A stretch of DNA of 64,000 bases from assembly GCF_003176895.1 (NCBI RefSeq), contig NZ_QGTD01000021.1, positions 1-64,000 on the forward strand. The letters run 5' to 3'. The stretch comes from Gracilibacillus dipsosauri. GTDB taxonomy: Bacteria > Bacillota > Bacilli > Bacillales > Amphibacillaceae. Positions within the stretch are counted from its first letter, which is position 1; every line of letters begins with the position of its first letter. The position numbers were made by a program, and so were the translations under genes. Below the pieces are notes generated by a model. It did not search any database. It worked only from the letters and a program-made list of their open reading frames with translations, and was not told where the DNA came from. Positions 34,165 through 43,213 of this stretch are shown piece after piece.

Positions 34165-34665
34165 ATGGCAAAGGGAAAATATAAAGAGTGGCTAACAGAA
34201 GAAGGATTATTGCGATTAGAAGGTTGGGCTAGAGATGGCTTGACTGATGAACAAATAGCAAAAAATATCGGGATTACTACTAGTACCTTTTATGAATGGA
34301 AGAAAAAGTATGCGGAGTTTTCGGACGTCTTAAAAAAGGGTAAAGAAGTAGTCGATATTCAAGTAGAGAATGCATTGTTAAAAAGAGCATTAGGATTTCA
34401 TTATGAAGAAGAATTAGTTGCTGCTACTGGTGAAGTCGTACAAGTAACAAGGTACGAGAAACCAGATGTTACAGCAGCTATTTTTTGGTTAAAGAATAGA
34501 AAACCAAATACATGGCGCAATAAAGAAAAAGTGGACATCGATAAGATTAAGGCTGATATCGAATTAACGAAAGAGAAAACAAAGCTGATCAAAGGTACAG
34601 ACATCGATACATCGCTAATGAAAGCATTAATCGAAGGAAGAAAGCAATATGACAAAGGAAATTAA
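34165..34665 (+). CDS. terS: Terminase small subunit
   Basis: 166 residues. N-terminal HTH (DGLTDEQIAKNIGITTSTFY, EWKKKY) for packaging-site recognition, central oligomerisation helices and a charged C terminus. AGGAGGCGGGG lies 10-20 bp upstream. The 3' end overlaps terL by 17 bp. Confidence 0.88.
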   Translation: MAKGKYKEWLTEEGLLRLEGWARDGLTDEQIAKNIGITTSTFYEWKKKYAEFSDVLKKGKEVVDIQVENALLKRALGFHYEEELVAATGEVVQVTRYEKPDVTAAIFWLKNRKPNTWRNKEKVDIDKIKADIELTKEKTKLIKGTDIDTSLMKALIEGRKQYDKGN

Positions 34666-35938
34666 ATTCAGTGATAAACAACTAGAATGTATTTACAGGC
34701 CTTATGATTATACTTTCGATGTATTTGAAGGTACACCTAGATCGGGTAAGACGACTGGTGCTCATTTCCGATATGCTGATTACCTTATCAATGCAGAAGA
34801 TCAAAACCACTTAGTTAGTGCTTATAACCAAGAGCAAGCATTCCGGCTATTCATCGATGGTGACGGTACTGGATTAATGCATATATTTAATGGCTATTCA
34901 AAGATCAAACATGATGAGCATGGAGATCATTTAGAAGTCCATACCCCAAAAGGATTAAAACGAGTGTATTACAAGGGTGGAGCGAAGGTAAATAGCGTTG
35001 GTGCTATTACTGGTATGTCGCTAGGTTCTGTTATGTTTTGTGAGATTAACCTATTGCATATGGATTTCATTCAAGAATGTTTTAGGCGTACCTTTGCAGC
35101 TAAGAATCGTTATTTCCTAGCAGATTTAAACCCACCTGCTCCGAATCATCCTGTAATTAGTGATGTATTCGACGTTCAAAATACACGGTGGACACACTGG
35201 ACGATACAAGATAATCCGATCATCACAGAAGAACGGAAACAAGAGATATACGACATACTGAAAAAGAATCCTTATCTATTAGATCGTGACTGGTATGGCA
35301 AGCGAGTAATGCCAGAAGGTGTTATTTACAGCATGTTTAACCCAGAAAAGCATCAAATTCCTTCTTTGCTAGGGAAACCATATGAAATGTATTTCGTGGC
35401 TGATGGTGGTCAAAGTGATGCAACGAGTTGTAGCTGTAATATCGTCACGAGATACACAGATGAAAAAGGACAATCGAAATTTAGATTAAATCGAGTGGCC
35501 AATTTTTATCACTCTGGTAAAGATACAGGACAAACAAAAGCAATGAGTACCTATGCAAAGGAAATAAAAGAATTTATGCAATGGTGTGTGGATAAATATC
35601 AAATGCGCTATCAAGAAGTGTTTGTGGATCCTGCTTGTAAGTCACTTAGAGAGGAATTACACAAGATAGGCGTTCAAACATCGAGAGCAGACAATAACGC
35701 TTCTGATGCAAAAAAACAAGGTGGAGGAATTGAGGTTGGTATAGAGCGATCACAAAATGCTATTACTAACGATCAATTCTTTTTAATTGAGACGAATAAA
35801 TACGATCATTACGACTTTGTGAAAGAGGTTGGAATGTATGTTCGAGATGATAACGGAAAACCAATAGATGATTTTAACCACGCTATGGACGAATTTCGCT
35901 ATAGCGTTAATTATTTTTATCATCATTATGTACTGTAA
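34649..35938 (+). CDS. terL: Terminase large subunit (PBSX family)
   Basis: 429 residues. Walker A GTPRSGKT at residues 28-35, Walker B-type SLGSVMFCEIN, then the C-terminal RNase H-like nuclease (FVADGGQSDATSC, VFVDPACKSL, DFNHAMDEFRY), whose aspartates form the metal site. It cuts and pumps DNA into the prohead through the portal encoded next. Confidence 0.95.
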   Translation: MTKEIKFSDKQLECIYRPYDYTFDVFEGTPRSGKTTGAHFRYADYLINAEDQNHLVSAYNQEQAFRLFIDGDGTGLMHIFNGYSKIKHDEHGDHLEVHTPKGLKRVYYKGGAKVNSVGAITGMSLGSVMFCEINLLHMDFIQECFRRTFAAKNRYFLADLNPPAPNHPVISDVFDVQNTRWTHWTIQDNPIITEERKQEIYDILKKNPYLLDRDWYGKRVMPEGVIYSMFNPEKHQIPSLLGKPYEMYFVADGGQSDATSCSCNIVTRYTDEKGQSKFRLNRVANFYHSGKDTGQTKAMSTYAKEIKEFMQWCVDKYQMRYQEVFVDPACKSLREELHKIGVQTSRADNNASDAKKQGGGIEVGIERSQNAITNDQFFLIETNKYDHYDFVKEVGMYVRDDNGKPIDDFNHAMDEFRYSVNYFYHHYVL

Positions 35939-35950
35939 GGTGGTGAATGC

Positions 35951-37474
35951 ATGTTCAGACGGTTGATAAGTAAGATTCGGGAGGTGATGTATAGGATGGG
36001 ATTAATTAAAGGGATGAAAGATTTAAAAGAATTGAAAGAAATCAATATCAATGAAGAGATGTACAACTATATTGATATGTGGAAAGCTTTATATGAGGGA
36101 TATTACCAAAATATTCACGATATGGAGTATCACACAATTGGAGAAGGTACGAAAACTAGAAGAATGCTTACATTAGGAATGGCGAAAGTAATTTCGGAGG
36201 AAATGGCATCCTTAGTATTCAATGAAAAATGCGAGATTAACATAGATGATGACAAGTTAAAGAAATTCATAGATGATGCATTCAGGAGAAATAAGTTTAA
36301 TAAGCACTTCCAAGATTACATTGAATATAAGTTTGCTATGGGTGGCATGGTAATTAAACCATATATAAAAGATGGGAAGTTAGTATTATCCTTTACAACA
36401 GCCGATTGTTTCTTGCCTATTTCATGGAACAACCAAGGGATATATGAAGGTGTATTCTTGGATGAGTTTAAGAAAGATAACAAATGGTATACACACTTAG
36501 AATGGCATTTATGGGAAGAAAGAAAAGGTATCGATTATCTTGTTATCAAACACACCTTGCATGTTAGTGATACACAAGGTCAATTGGGGGTAGATATTAC
36601 CTCTCGTTTTGAAGAATTCTTCCCAGGTATTACTAAATATGCAGACTTCCCTATAACGAAACGTAAAAAGGCAAATTCCTTTGTTTATTTCAAGCCTAAT
36701 ATAGCAAATAACAAGGACACACTTTCTCCATTAGGGATAAGTTTATTTGCTAATGCGCTAGACACACTAAAAGCGTTGGATACCGCGTTTGATAGTTTTC
36801 ATCGTGAGTTTAGATTAGGAAAGAAAAGGATATTAATTCCTTCTCAAATGGTAAAAACGGTTATCGATCCAAATACACAAGAAGTACATCGCTATTTCGA
36901 TGCAAACGATGAAACATACGAAGCTTTAAAATATAACATGCCCGAAGATGGAAAAATACAAGATATTAGCGTTGATTTAAGGGAAGAAGAACATATTAAC
37001 GCTATTAATGCACATTTAAATATATTAGCCATGCAGACAGGTTTTTCAGCCGGAACATTTACTTTTGATGGCCAATCTATGAAAACAGCAACAGAGGTTA
37101 TATCTGAGCAATCTAAAACATTTAAGTCTAAGAAATCACACGAAACTATCATTGAATCAGGATTGAATGAGTTAGTAGATTCTATCGTGCAAATTGCTGA
37201 ATTATACGAAATTGATACATTTACAGAAGATTATGAAGTCACTGTAGCTTTTGACGATTCTATTGTAGAGGATAAAGCAGCGGAACTAGAGAAGGTAGTC
37301 GTAGAATTAACCAATGGATTAAAACCTAAGTATATGATCATTGCTGATTATTATGGCATACCAGAAGATGAAGCGAAAAAGTGGTTACAAGAAATTAAAC
37401 AAGAACAAATTGACAGCGTGCCAGATAGGGATGAAATTATTCAGTCTACCACCATGTTTGGAAGTGAGGAATAA
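35951..37474 (+). CDS. Portal protein (A118/SPP1 type)
   Basis: 507 residues. It has the typical portal start (helical, EEMYNYIDMWKALYEGYYQN) and a long C-terminal helix with acidic tail. 12 bp after terL and overlapping the MuF gene by 1 bp. Forms the dodecameric DNA channel. Confidence 0.88.
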   Translation: MFRRLISKIREVMYRMGLIKGMKDLKELKEININEEMYNYIDMWKALYEGYYQNIHDMEYHTIGEGTKTRRMLTLGMAKVISEEMASLVFNEKCEINIDDDKLKKFIDDAFRRNKFNKHFQDYIEYKFAMGGMVIKPYIKDGKLVLSFTTADCFLPISWNNQGIYEGVFLDEFKKDNKWYTHLEWHLWEERKGIDYLVIKHTLHVSDTQGQLGVDITSRFEEFFPGITKYADFPITKRKKANSFVYFKPNIANNKDTLSPLGISLFANALDTLKALDTAFDSFHREFRLGKKRILIPSQMVKTVIDPNTQEVHRYFDANDETYEALKYNMPEDGKIQDISVDLREEEHINAINAHLNILAMQTGFSAGTFTFDGQSMKTATEVISEQSKTFKSKKSHETIIESGLNELVDSIVQIAELYEIDTFTEDYEVTVAFDDSIVEDKAAELEKVVVELTNGLKPKYMIIADYYGIPEDEAKKWLQEIKQEQIDSVPDRDEIIQSTTMFGSEE

Positions 37475-38640
37475 TGGAACCACCTAAAAGACCAAGTGTT
37501 ACACCGCATAATCTTGATATGTTTACAGAGCCAGTGGTGCATGTTTATCAAGCATTGGAAGAAGAAATATTCACACAAATAGCGAAACGTCTTAGGACAA
37601 GCAAAGAATTAGGACGAGCAGATGTACTTCAGTGGCAAGCAGAAAAGATGCAACAGCTTCGATTAGTGAATGATGTAACGATTAAATCTTTATCCAAAGC
37701 AACAGGGGTAGCAGAAAAAGAAATTAGAAAAGCGATCCAAGAAGCAGTTGTTGGCACGATAGAAAGCACAGACAAGGAAATACAGGGCATTTATAACGAT
37801 AATAGGATGAATCCTCCTATTATCCCACAAACGCCCACAGCGAGCTTTTTAGACGAAATAATGGCATCCTATGTTAATCAAACATTCAGAGAATTAGACA
37901 ACTTTGTCAATCAGACATTGATCACTACTAATTTCGGTGAAGGTACTGTTACAAATATGTACCGCAGAATCGTAGAAGAAACCACAGGTAAGGTTTTAGG
38001 TGGTGCTAAGACGGTGAACAAGGCTGTATCTGAAACGGTGATCAAATGGGCTGATAAGGGCATAGAGACATCGTTTATTGATCGTGGTGGTCATACGTGG
38101 TATCTAGAAAATTACGCTAATACGGTGATTCGATCTACTGTTAATCGAGCCTATAACGAGCAAAGAACATCTCGAATGCAAGATTATGGGGTAGATTTAG
38201 TATTAGTTAGTGCATTGCCCGATCCTAGAGAAATATGCAGTCATATTCAAGGGAAAGTGGCATCATTAAGCAATCCTTCCAGTCATCCCGATTATCCTAG
38301 CGTTTATGAGTTTGGGTATGGTAGTCCTGGAGGGTTAAGGGGCATAAATTGCAGGCATTTGTTTTATCCATTCATCGAGGGTTTGAACACAAATAATCAA
38401 CCTCAATACAGCCAAGAGGATATGACGGAGAATCGAGAATTACGACAAAAACAACGTTATTATGAACGACAGATCAAAAAAGCTAAGCGATCATTAAGAT
38501 TAGCTGAAATTATGGGTGATGAAGATACCATAAACAAGCAGAAAAGACTTGTAAGAGCAAGACAAGCTAAGATAAGGCAATTCATTGCTGAAAACAATCT
38601 CACAAGGAGATATGAGAATGAAAGAGTTATCGTATCGTAG
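37474..38640 (+). CDS. Minor capsid protein, MuF-type
   Basis: 388 residues. The C-terminal half has the MuF/minor-capsid 2 pattern: ANTVIRSTVNRAYNEQRTSR, DPREICSHIQGK, GGLRGINCRHLFYPF (conserved Cys/His). The C-terminal tail is basic and coiled. MuF proteins bind portal and are injected with DNA. Confidence 0.88.
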   Translation: MEPPKRPSVTPHNLDMFTEPVVHVYQALEEEIFTQIAKRLRTSKELGRADVLQWQAEKMQQLRLVNDVTIKSLSKATGVAEKEIRKAIQEAVVGTIESTDKEIQGIYNDNRMNPPIIPQTPTASFLDEIMASYVNQTFRELDNFVNQTLITTNFGEGTVTNMYRRIVEETTGKVLGGAKTVNKAVSETVIKWADKGIETSFIDRGGHTWYLENYANTVIRSTVNRAYNEQRTSRMQDYGVDLVLVSALPDPREICSHIQGKVASLSNPSSHPDYPSVYEFGYGSPGGLRGINCRHLFYPFIEGLNTNNQPQYSQEDMTENRELRQKQRYYERQIKKAKRSLRLAEIMGDEDTINKQKRLVRARQAKIRQFIAENNLTRRYENERVIVS

Positions 38641-38695
38641 GAGGTGATCCTATATCTTGATGGTCATATAATGACTTGTCCTAAGCAATGACATT

Positions 38696-38722
38696 AAAAG
38701 GCTTATTTATTATGCCTTTTAT
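38696..38722 (+). terminator. Weak hairpin before the scaffold gene
   Basis: AAAAGGC/GCCTTTT (38696-38702, 38714-38720) with an 11-nt loop and a short T tail. Possibly a partial terminator or processing point in the 137-bp gap between MuF and scaffold genes. Confidence 0.45.
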
Positions 38723-38777
38723 CTGTTAGGCGTTAAAGAGACAGAAGGACAATTACCCGAATGGGAGGATTTAAACA

Positions 38778-39374
38778 ATGGAAGAACAAAATACAAACCA
38801 AACAGTAGACCAGGCTACCAATGAACAACCTGGAGGACAAGATCAGACACAAATAACGGATACTACTACCGAAACAGTAGAGGAAAAAGTATTTAAGCAA
38901 GAAGATGTCAATAACATTGTCGCTAAAGAAACAAAGAAAGTGCAAGAAAAGATTCTTAAAGGTCTTGGCATTGAAGATTTTGAAAATGCTAAGGAAGGTA
39001 TGAAGCAATTTAAGGAGTGGCAAGAAAGTCAAAAGACAGAAGCGCAAAGGCAACAGGAGCAGTTTGAAGCGTTGTCCAAAGAAAAAGAATCACTAACTAG
39101 CAAAAATCAATCATTGGAAGCGCAATTAAGTGCGTTAAAACAAGGGGTGAACAGTGATTCAGTCGAGGATGTTGTTGCATTAGCTGAAAGGCTAGTGAAT
39201 GATGATGTGACAATGGATGATGCTATTAAACAAGTCGTTGAGAAATACCCTCATTTCGCTGGCGGAGTTGAGGAAGAAGAGCCGAAACCTAGCTTTACGT
39301 TAGGGCAACACAAAAAGATTAGCAATGGAAAAAATGATCCATTCGCTGACAAACTAGCAAAATATCAAAAATAA
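38778..39374 (+). CDS. Capsid scaffolding protein (GP20-like)
   Basis: 198 residues, highly charged and helical (KEKESLTSKNQSLEAQLSAL), with Gln/Thr-rich N terminus and no hydrophobic core: typical phage GP20 scaffold. SD GGGAGG. Directly before the capsid gene. Confidence 0.85.
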   Translation: MEEQNTNQTVDQATNEQPGGQDQTQITDTTTETVEEKVFKQEDVNNIVAKETKKVQEKILKGLGIEDFENAKEGMKQFKEWQESQKTEAQRQQEQFEALSKEKESLTSKNQSLEAQLSALKQGVNSDSVEDVVALAERLVNDDVTMDDAIKQVVEKYPHFAGGVEEEEPKPSFTLGQHKKISNGKNDPFADKLAKYQK

Positions 39375-39388
39375 AGGGGAAATGAAAA

Positions 39389-40276
39389 ATGGCAACAAAC
39401 AACCAAAAAATAGCAGCACGTAGTTATCAATTAGAATTTAAGGAGTTATTACAAGCAGTATTTCGTACACAAGCTTATTTTCGCGATTTCTTCGGTGGGA
39501 ATATCGAAGCATTAGACGGTGTACAACATAATGAAAATGCTTTTCACGTTAAAACTTCCGACATTGCAGTAGTAGTGGGAACGGAATATAACAAAGGGGC
39601 AAATGTTGGATTTGGTACTGGAACAGGTAACTCTACTCGATTTGGAGAGAGAACAGAAATTATCTACACAGATACACCAGTTCCTTACACTTGGGAATGG
39701 GTATACCACGAAGGTATCGACCGTCATACAGTGAACAACGATTTTAACGCAGCGATTGCAGATCGCTTAGACCTTCAAGCGCAAGCTAAAATTAAGAAAT
39801 TCAATGCACAACACAGCGCTTTTATTTCAGCGAATGCCGGGAATACAGAAACATTGGCGGACTACACAGAAGCGAATGTAACTGCTTTATTCGATGCATT
39901 ATACGCACACTATCTCGATAACGAAGTAGTGGGGACAAAAGTAGCACGTGTTAACGCTAGTCTTTATAACGCTATCGTAAATGGCGGGTTATCCACTACT
40001 GAAAAGAATTCATCTGTAGATATTGACGAAAACGAAGTGCAAATGTTTAAAGATTTCGTGATCCAACCATTACCTGCTAGCTTATTTCAAACAGGAGATG
40101 CAGCTTATATCTATGTTCCGAATGTAGCAAAAGCATTCACTGGTATCAATACAGCACGTACGATCGAATCAGAAGATTTTGACGGTGTAGCGCTTCAAGG
40201 TGCAGGGAAAGCAGGAGAGTTCATTCTTGACGATAACAAACTGGCTGTTTCTAAAGTAACTATCGCTACTCCCTAA
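39389..40276 (+). CDS. Major capsid protein (short form)
   Basis: 295 residues. Similar in plan to the A118/PSA-type capsid proteins (ARSYQLEFKELLQAVFRTQA, PYTWEWVYHEGIDRHTVN). The frame ends at CCC-TAA (40271-40276). A ribosome shifting +1 at CCC-T would continue in an open frame encoding a complete FN3 domain up to 40547, giving a second form 90 residues longer. Confidence 0.9.
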   Translation: MATNNQKIAARSYQLEFKELLQAVFRTQAYFRDFFGGNIEALDGVQHNENAFHVKTSDIAVVVGTEYNKGANVGFGTGTGNSTRFGERTEIIYTDTPVPYTWEWVYHEGIDRHTVNNDFNAAIADRLDLQAQAKIKKFNAQHSAFISANAGNTETLADYTEANVTALFDALYAHYLDNEVVGTKVARVNASLYNAIVNGGLSTTEKNSSVDIDENEVQMFKDFVIQPLPASLFQTGDAAYIYVPNVAKAFTGINTARTIESEDFDGVALQGAGKAGEFILDDNKLAVSKVTIATP

Positions 40277-40280
40277 TGCG
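40265..40280 (+). other. Putative programmed +1 frameshift site (capsid)
   Basis: The sequence is GCT-ACT-CCC-TAA-TGCG. Slippage of tRNA-Pro from CCC to CCT at a slow stop codon places the ribosome on AAT-GCG. The string CTACTCCCTAATGC recurs at the end of the tail-tube gene (42509-42522). PSA of Listeria uses a CCC-stop +1 shift for the same two proteins (established knowledge). Confidence 0.8.
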
Positions 40281-40547
40281 CCCTCTGGACTAGCTGCATC
40301 TAATGTAACCGACACTAGTCTAACATTAACGTGGGATGCGGTTACGGAACCAGAGGGAATCACCATAGCTAACTATGAAATTTTCCGAGATGGTGTATCT
40401 GTTGGAACAAGGGTAGGAACTTCATTTGCTGATAGTGGTTTAACCGCATCAACAGAATACAGTTACCAAGTTAAAGCCATTGCAACGAATGGTAATGAAT
40501 CATCATTGAGTGATCCTTTACCTGTAACTACTACAGCAGGTGCTTAA
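40275..40547 (+). CDS. Frameshift extension of capsid protein: fibronectin type III domain
   Basis: An open +1 frame of 90 codons with no start or SD of its own. The product (APSGLAASNVTDTSLTLTWD, NYEIFRDGVSVG, STEYSYQVKAIATNGNES) has the Trp, Tyr and Leu framework of an FN3 domain. It would decorate a minor fraction of capsid subunits. Confidence 0.82.
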   Translation, partial: NAPSGLAASNVTDTSLTLTWDAVTEPEGITIANYEIFRDGVSVGTRVGTSFADSGLTASTEYSYQVKAIATNGNESSLSDPLPVTTTAGA

Positions 40548-40549
40548 TT

Positions 40550-40586
40550 TATAACAAAGGGAGGTTAATTACCTTCCTCTGTTATT
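40550..40586 (+). terminator. Hairpin after the capsid extension
   Basis: A 13-bp imperfect stem (40552-40564, 40572-40584) immediately after the extension stop. It lacks a clear T-run, so it may stabilise mRNA rather than terminate. Confidence 0.4.
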
Positions 40587-40601
40587 AAAAGGAGGTTTTC
40601 T

Positions 40602-41000
40602 ATGCCTTACATCGATTATGATTTTTATACGAATGTCTATAAAGGTGATACGATCACACAAGAAGAATTTGACAAGCTGCTACCCAAAGCTAGTGACGTA
40701 TTAGACGATTTAACAAATGATTATTACCAATTCAAAGATTTAGAATCAGATATACCTTGGCGGAGGGATAAGTTTAAGAAGGCTGTCGCTTGTCAGATTG
40801 AATTTTTTTACGAAGTAGGATCAACCACATCAGAAGGTATAAATGATCCACAGAGCGTGTCTATAGGGCGAACAACGATGTCGAATGGTAGAAGTGATTC
40901 GAGGAATGATAACTCTAGTAAAAACATCGTATCTAACGATGTATTCATGTATTTACGTACAACAGGGTTATTGTATAGAGGATTAGAGGTGCATTGCTAA
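40602..41000 (+). CDS. Head-tail connector (adaptor) protein
   Basis: 132 residues, with YIDYDFYTNVYKGDTITQEE, then FDKLLPKASDVLDDLT at the N terminus, typical of helical-bundle adaptors (SPP1 gp15/HK97 gp6-like) that extend the portal. SD AGGAGG. Confidence 0.82.
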   Translation: MPYIDYDFYTNVYKGDTITQEEFDKLLPKASDVLDDLTNDYYQFKDLESDIPWRRDKFKKAVACQIEFFYEVGSTTSEGINDPQSVSIGRTTMSNGRSDSRNDNSSKNIVSNDVFMYLRTTGLLYRGLEVHC

Positions 41001-41344
41001 TGGCAGTTAAACCTTTACCTAAATCATGGCTCATTCATTCGATAGAATATGCCAAATGGACACCAGATAAGGATGATTGGGGTAATCCTATCTATTGGGA
41101 TGCTGTACCGATTAATAATGTTAGATTCGATGATTCAACCGTATTTAGTAGGGATTCTACACAAACGAAAATCCTTGCTAATGCGGTTATTTTTGTTGAT
41201 GCCAAAAACAGCAATCCTATACCAGAATTTGTGGAAGAATCCAAGATCACATTCAACGGTAAAGAGTATGTGTTAAAGCGTATTATCCCTTGCTACTTCC
41301 CTAAACGCAATGAGATACGACACTATGAGTTGGAAGTGATCTAA
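41000..41344 (+). CDS. Minor capsid protein 1-type / head closure protein
   Basis: 114 residues, beta-rich (WGNPIYWDAVPINNVRFDD, FNGKEYVLKRIIPCY), matching the Minor_capsid_1 family that closes the head. ATG 41000 overlaps the preceding stop. Confidence 0.8.
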   Translation: MAVKPLPKSWLIHSIEYAKWTPDKDDWGNPIYWDAVPINNVRFDDSTVFSRDSTQTKILANAVIFVDAKNSNPIPEFVEESKITFNGKEYVLKRIIPCYFPKRNEIRHYELEVI

Positions 41345-41673
41345 TGGCGGTTAATGTAACAGTCGAAAAGGATTTAAAAGGGGTTAAACCTAGAGTAAAT
41401 CAGATGACAAAGAGAGGGCAATACGCATTAGTCAATCAAGTACATGCGGACATGAATTTATACGTTCCTATGCTGTCTGGTGACCTTAGAAACCATTCTA
41501 GCGTAACAAATGATGGGAAGGCGATTGTCTATAACTCTGTTTATGCTAGAAGGCAATTCTACAATCAATTCTCTAATTACACGACACCAGGAACAGGCCC
41601 AAGATGGGATCAGAAAGCTAAATCTATTCATGGTAGACAATGGGAACGCATTACAAAAAGGGCGATGAGATAA
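41344..41673 (+). CDS. Minor capsid protein 2-type (neck) protein
   Basis: 109 residues. VHADMNLYVPMLSGDLRNHS and YTTPGTGPRWDQKAK are hallmarks of the Minor_capsid_2 group, similar to HK97 gp10-like neck proteins. Overlaps the upstream gene by 1 bp. Confidence 0.82.
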   Translation: MAVNVTVEKDLKGVKPRVNQMTKRGQYALVNQVHADMNLYVPMLSGDLRNHSSVTNDGKAIVYNSVYARRQFYNQFSNYTTPGTGPRWDQKAKSIHGRQWERITKRAMR

Positions 41674-42075
41674 ATGGAATTAGATTTCATGGTAAGACTT
41701 AACCAACAAATCAACAGCCTTAATCTTTACACAAACTCCATTATAGGTGTTTTAGAAGACGATGAGAGCATTTCTATTATGGCGATGCCAGGAGGATCAG
41801 AAACAGTCTTTTTTGATGGTGTGAGGGATAAGGATTACAACGTGCAGATTAACACGAAAAGTAAGAATCAACAAAATTGCATCAATGCATTAACGAAAAT
41901 CTATCAAACATTAGAAAACCTAAATGAATTACCTAGTTCAAATGGTAGTTATGACTTTGAAAGCATAAGCACTACCTCATTGCCATCTCTCTTGATGTAT
42001 GACGAGAATGGCTTTTTTATTTACGAATTGTCCATCGTGGCAAAAATCACAATTTATGAAGGAGTGGAAGCGTAA
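41674..42075 (+). CDS. Minor capsid protein 3-type / tail terminator
   Basis: 133 residues. Tail-terminator-like alpha/beta protein (GVLEDDESISIMAMPGGSET, DYNVQINTKSKNQQNC), expected to cap the tail tube at the head. Overlaps the tail-tube gene by 1 bp. Confidence 0.8.
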   Translation: MELDFMVRLNQQINSLNLYTNSIIGVLEDDESISIMAMPGGSETVFFDGVRDKDYNVQINTKSKNQQNCINALTKIYQTLENLNELPSSNGSYDFESISTTSLPSLLMYDENGFFIYELSIVAKITIYEGVEA

Positions 42076-42518
42076 TGGCAAGAGAAAAGAACGCCTTGAC
42101 GAAATATTTTGTAGCACCAATACCAGCTGATGGATCAACAGAACCAGAATACAACAGACTAGCAAAATGGATTTCTACTGTAACTGATGATTCTAACGAG
42201 GAATCGGAAGAAACAGGCTACTATGATGGAGATGGTACGCCGGAGACTGATGTTATAAGCGTTGCTAAGGTTTACACATTTGAAGGAAACTTTGATGCTA
42301 ATGATCCAGCAATGGCATTTATCGCTACCCTAGAATTTGAAACAGGGGAAAATCGTAAAATTATGTTCAAGCAAGAAAGAACTGACGGAAGCATCTTAGA
42401 AGGCAGAGCAACCGTTACAGAACCAAAAGTAACTGGCGGTGAAGCAACGGAGTATCCATTATTCAGTTGTGCGATTGCATGGGATAAAAAACCAACCGTA
42501 ACACCTCCTACTCCCTAA
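42075..42518 (+). CDS. Major tail tube protein (short form)
   Basis: 147 residues. MAREKNALTKYFVAPIPADG and the ETGYYDGDGTPETDVISVAK segment fit the PSA/A118-type tail tube family. It ends VTPPTP at CCC-TAA (42513-42518), where a +1 shift opens an 83-codon FN3 extension. Confidence 0.88.
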   Translation: MAREKNALTKYFVAPIPADGSTEPEYNRLAKWISTVTDDSNEESEETGYYDGDGTPETDVISVAKVYTFEGNFDANDPAMAFIATLEFETGENRKIMFKQERTDGSILEGRATVTEPKVTGGEATEYPLFSCAIAWDKKPTVTPPTP

Positions 42519-42522
42519 TGCT
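42509..42522 (+). other. Putative programmed +1 frameshift site (tail tube)
   Basis: CTACTCCCTAATGC, identical to the capsid site over 14 bases, with CCC as last sense codon and TAA as stop. The +1 frame reads AAT-GCT from 42517. Confidence 0.8.
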
Positions 42523-42768
42523 CCCGACAACCTAGTAGCATCCAACGAAACAGCAACAACAGTAGATTTAGCGTGGGATGCTGTTAGCCAAGCTGTCGGC
42601 TACAAAATCTATCAAGATGGAGTGGAAATCGACCAAGTAACCACTAATTCTTATTCAGTAACAGGATTAACCGCATCTACACAATACGAGTTTTATGTTA
42701 CTGCATTAGGGGAAGGTGGAACAGAATCAGATCCAAGTAATACTGTACAAGCTACTACAACCGCATAA
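42517..42768 (+). CDS. Frameshift extension of tail tube: fibronectin type III domain
   Basis: 83 codons in the +1 frame, without start or SD. The product (APDNLVASNETATTVDLAWD, YKIYQDGVEID, STQYEFYVTALGEGG) is a full FN3 domain related to the capsid one. It stops directly before a terminator, showing that the region has been kept as coding sequence. Confidence 0.82.
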   Translation, partial: NAPDNLVASNETATTVDLAWDAVSQAVGYKIYQDGVEIDQVTTNSYSVTGLTASTQYEFYVTALGEGGTESDPSNTVQATTTA

Positions 42769-42793
42769 GAGGGCATCTAAGCCCTCTTTTATT
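42767..42793 (+). terminator. Terminator after the tail-tube extension
   Basis: AAGAGGGC/GCCCTCTT (42767-42774, 42781-42788) then TTTTATT. It probably lowers expression of downstream tail genes relative to the tube. Confidence 0.75.
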
Positions 42794-42810
42794 ATAAAGG
42801 AGTGTAATTC

Positions 42811-43203
42811 ATGGCTATTAAAATTCAAACGAAACAGACGAGTATACCAGTCGTATTAGGAGATTTAACCTTTCATTTTGATGTAACCGATGAATCATTA
42901 GCGAATTTTCGCAAAAATGCAGAAGGAGTAAAGAAAGAATTAGAAGAAGGCTTAAAAGACATCGATAAATCCAATGAAGAAAAAGCGATGGAACAAATTA
43001 AAGACATTCTAAGACGAGGTTATTCAGTAGTATTAGGTGAGGATTCTTTCGATAAAATTTATGAGATGAGTCCATCTGTATTTGTAGTAATGGAATATTT
43101 TGTTCAAATCATAGAAGGTATTGAAGAAGAAATTCGCAATCTAGGTCATAACCCATCTGCGCAAGAAAAAGCAAAGAAATACTTACAGAAGAAAAAGAAA
43201 TAA
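42811..43203 (+). CDS. Tail assembly chaperone (first)
   Basis: 130 residues, acidic and helical (FRKNAEGVKKELEEGLKDID, EKAKKYLQKKKK). Lies between tube and tape-measure genes, where the G-type chaperone is found. SD AAGGAG. Confidence 0.78.
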   Translation: MAIKIQTKQTSIPVVLGDLTFHFDVTDESLANFRKNAEGVKKELEEGLKDIDKSNEEKAMEQIKDILRRGYSVVLGEDSFDKIYEMSPSVFVVMEYFVQIIEGIEEEIRNLGHNPSAQEKAKKYLQKKKK

Positions 43204-43213
43204 GGTGTAAGTC

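Noticed and set aside
40271-40280. Simple sequencing error joining capsid and FN3 frames
   Set aside because: The same CTACTCCCTAATGC string occurs at the end of the tail-tube gene with the same frame relation, which a random error would not produce.
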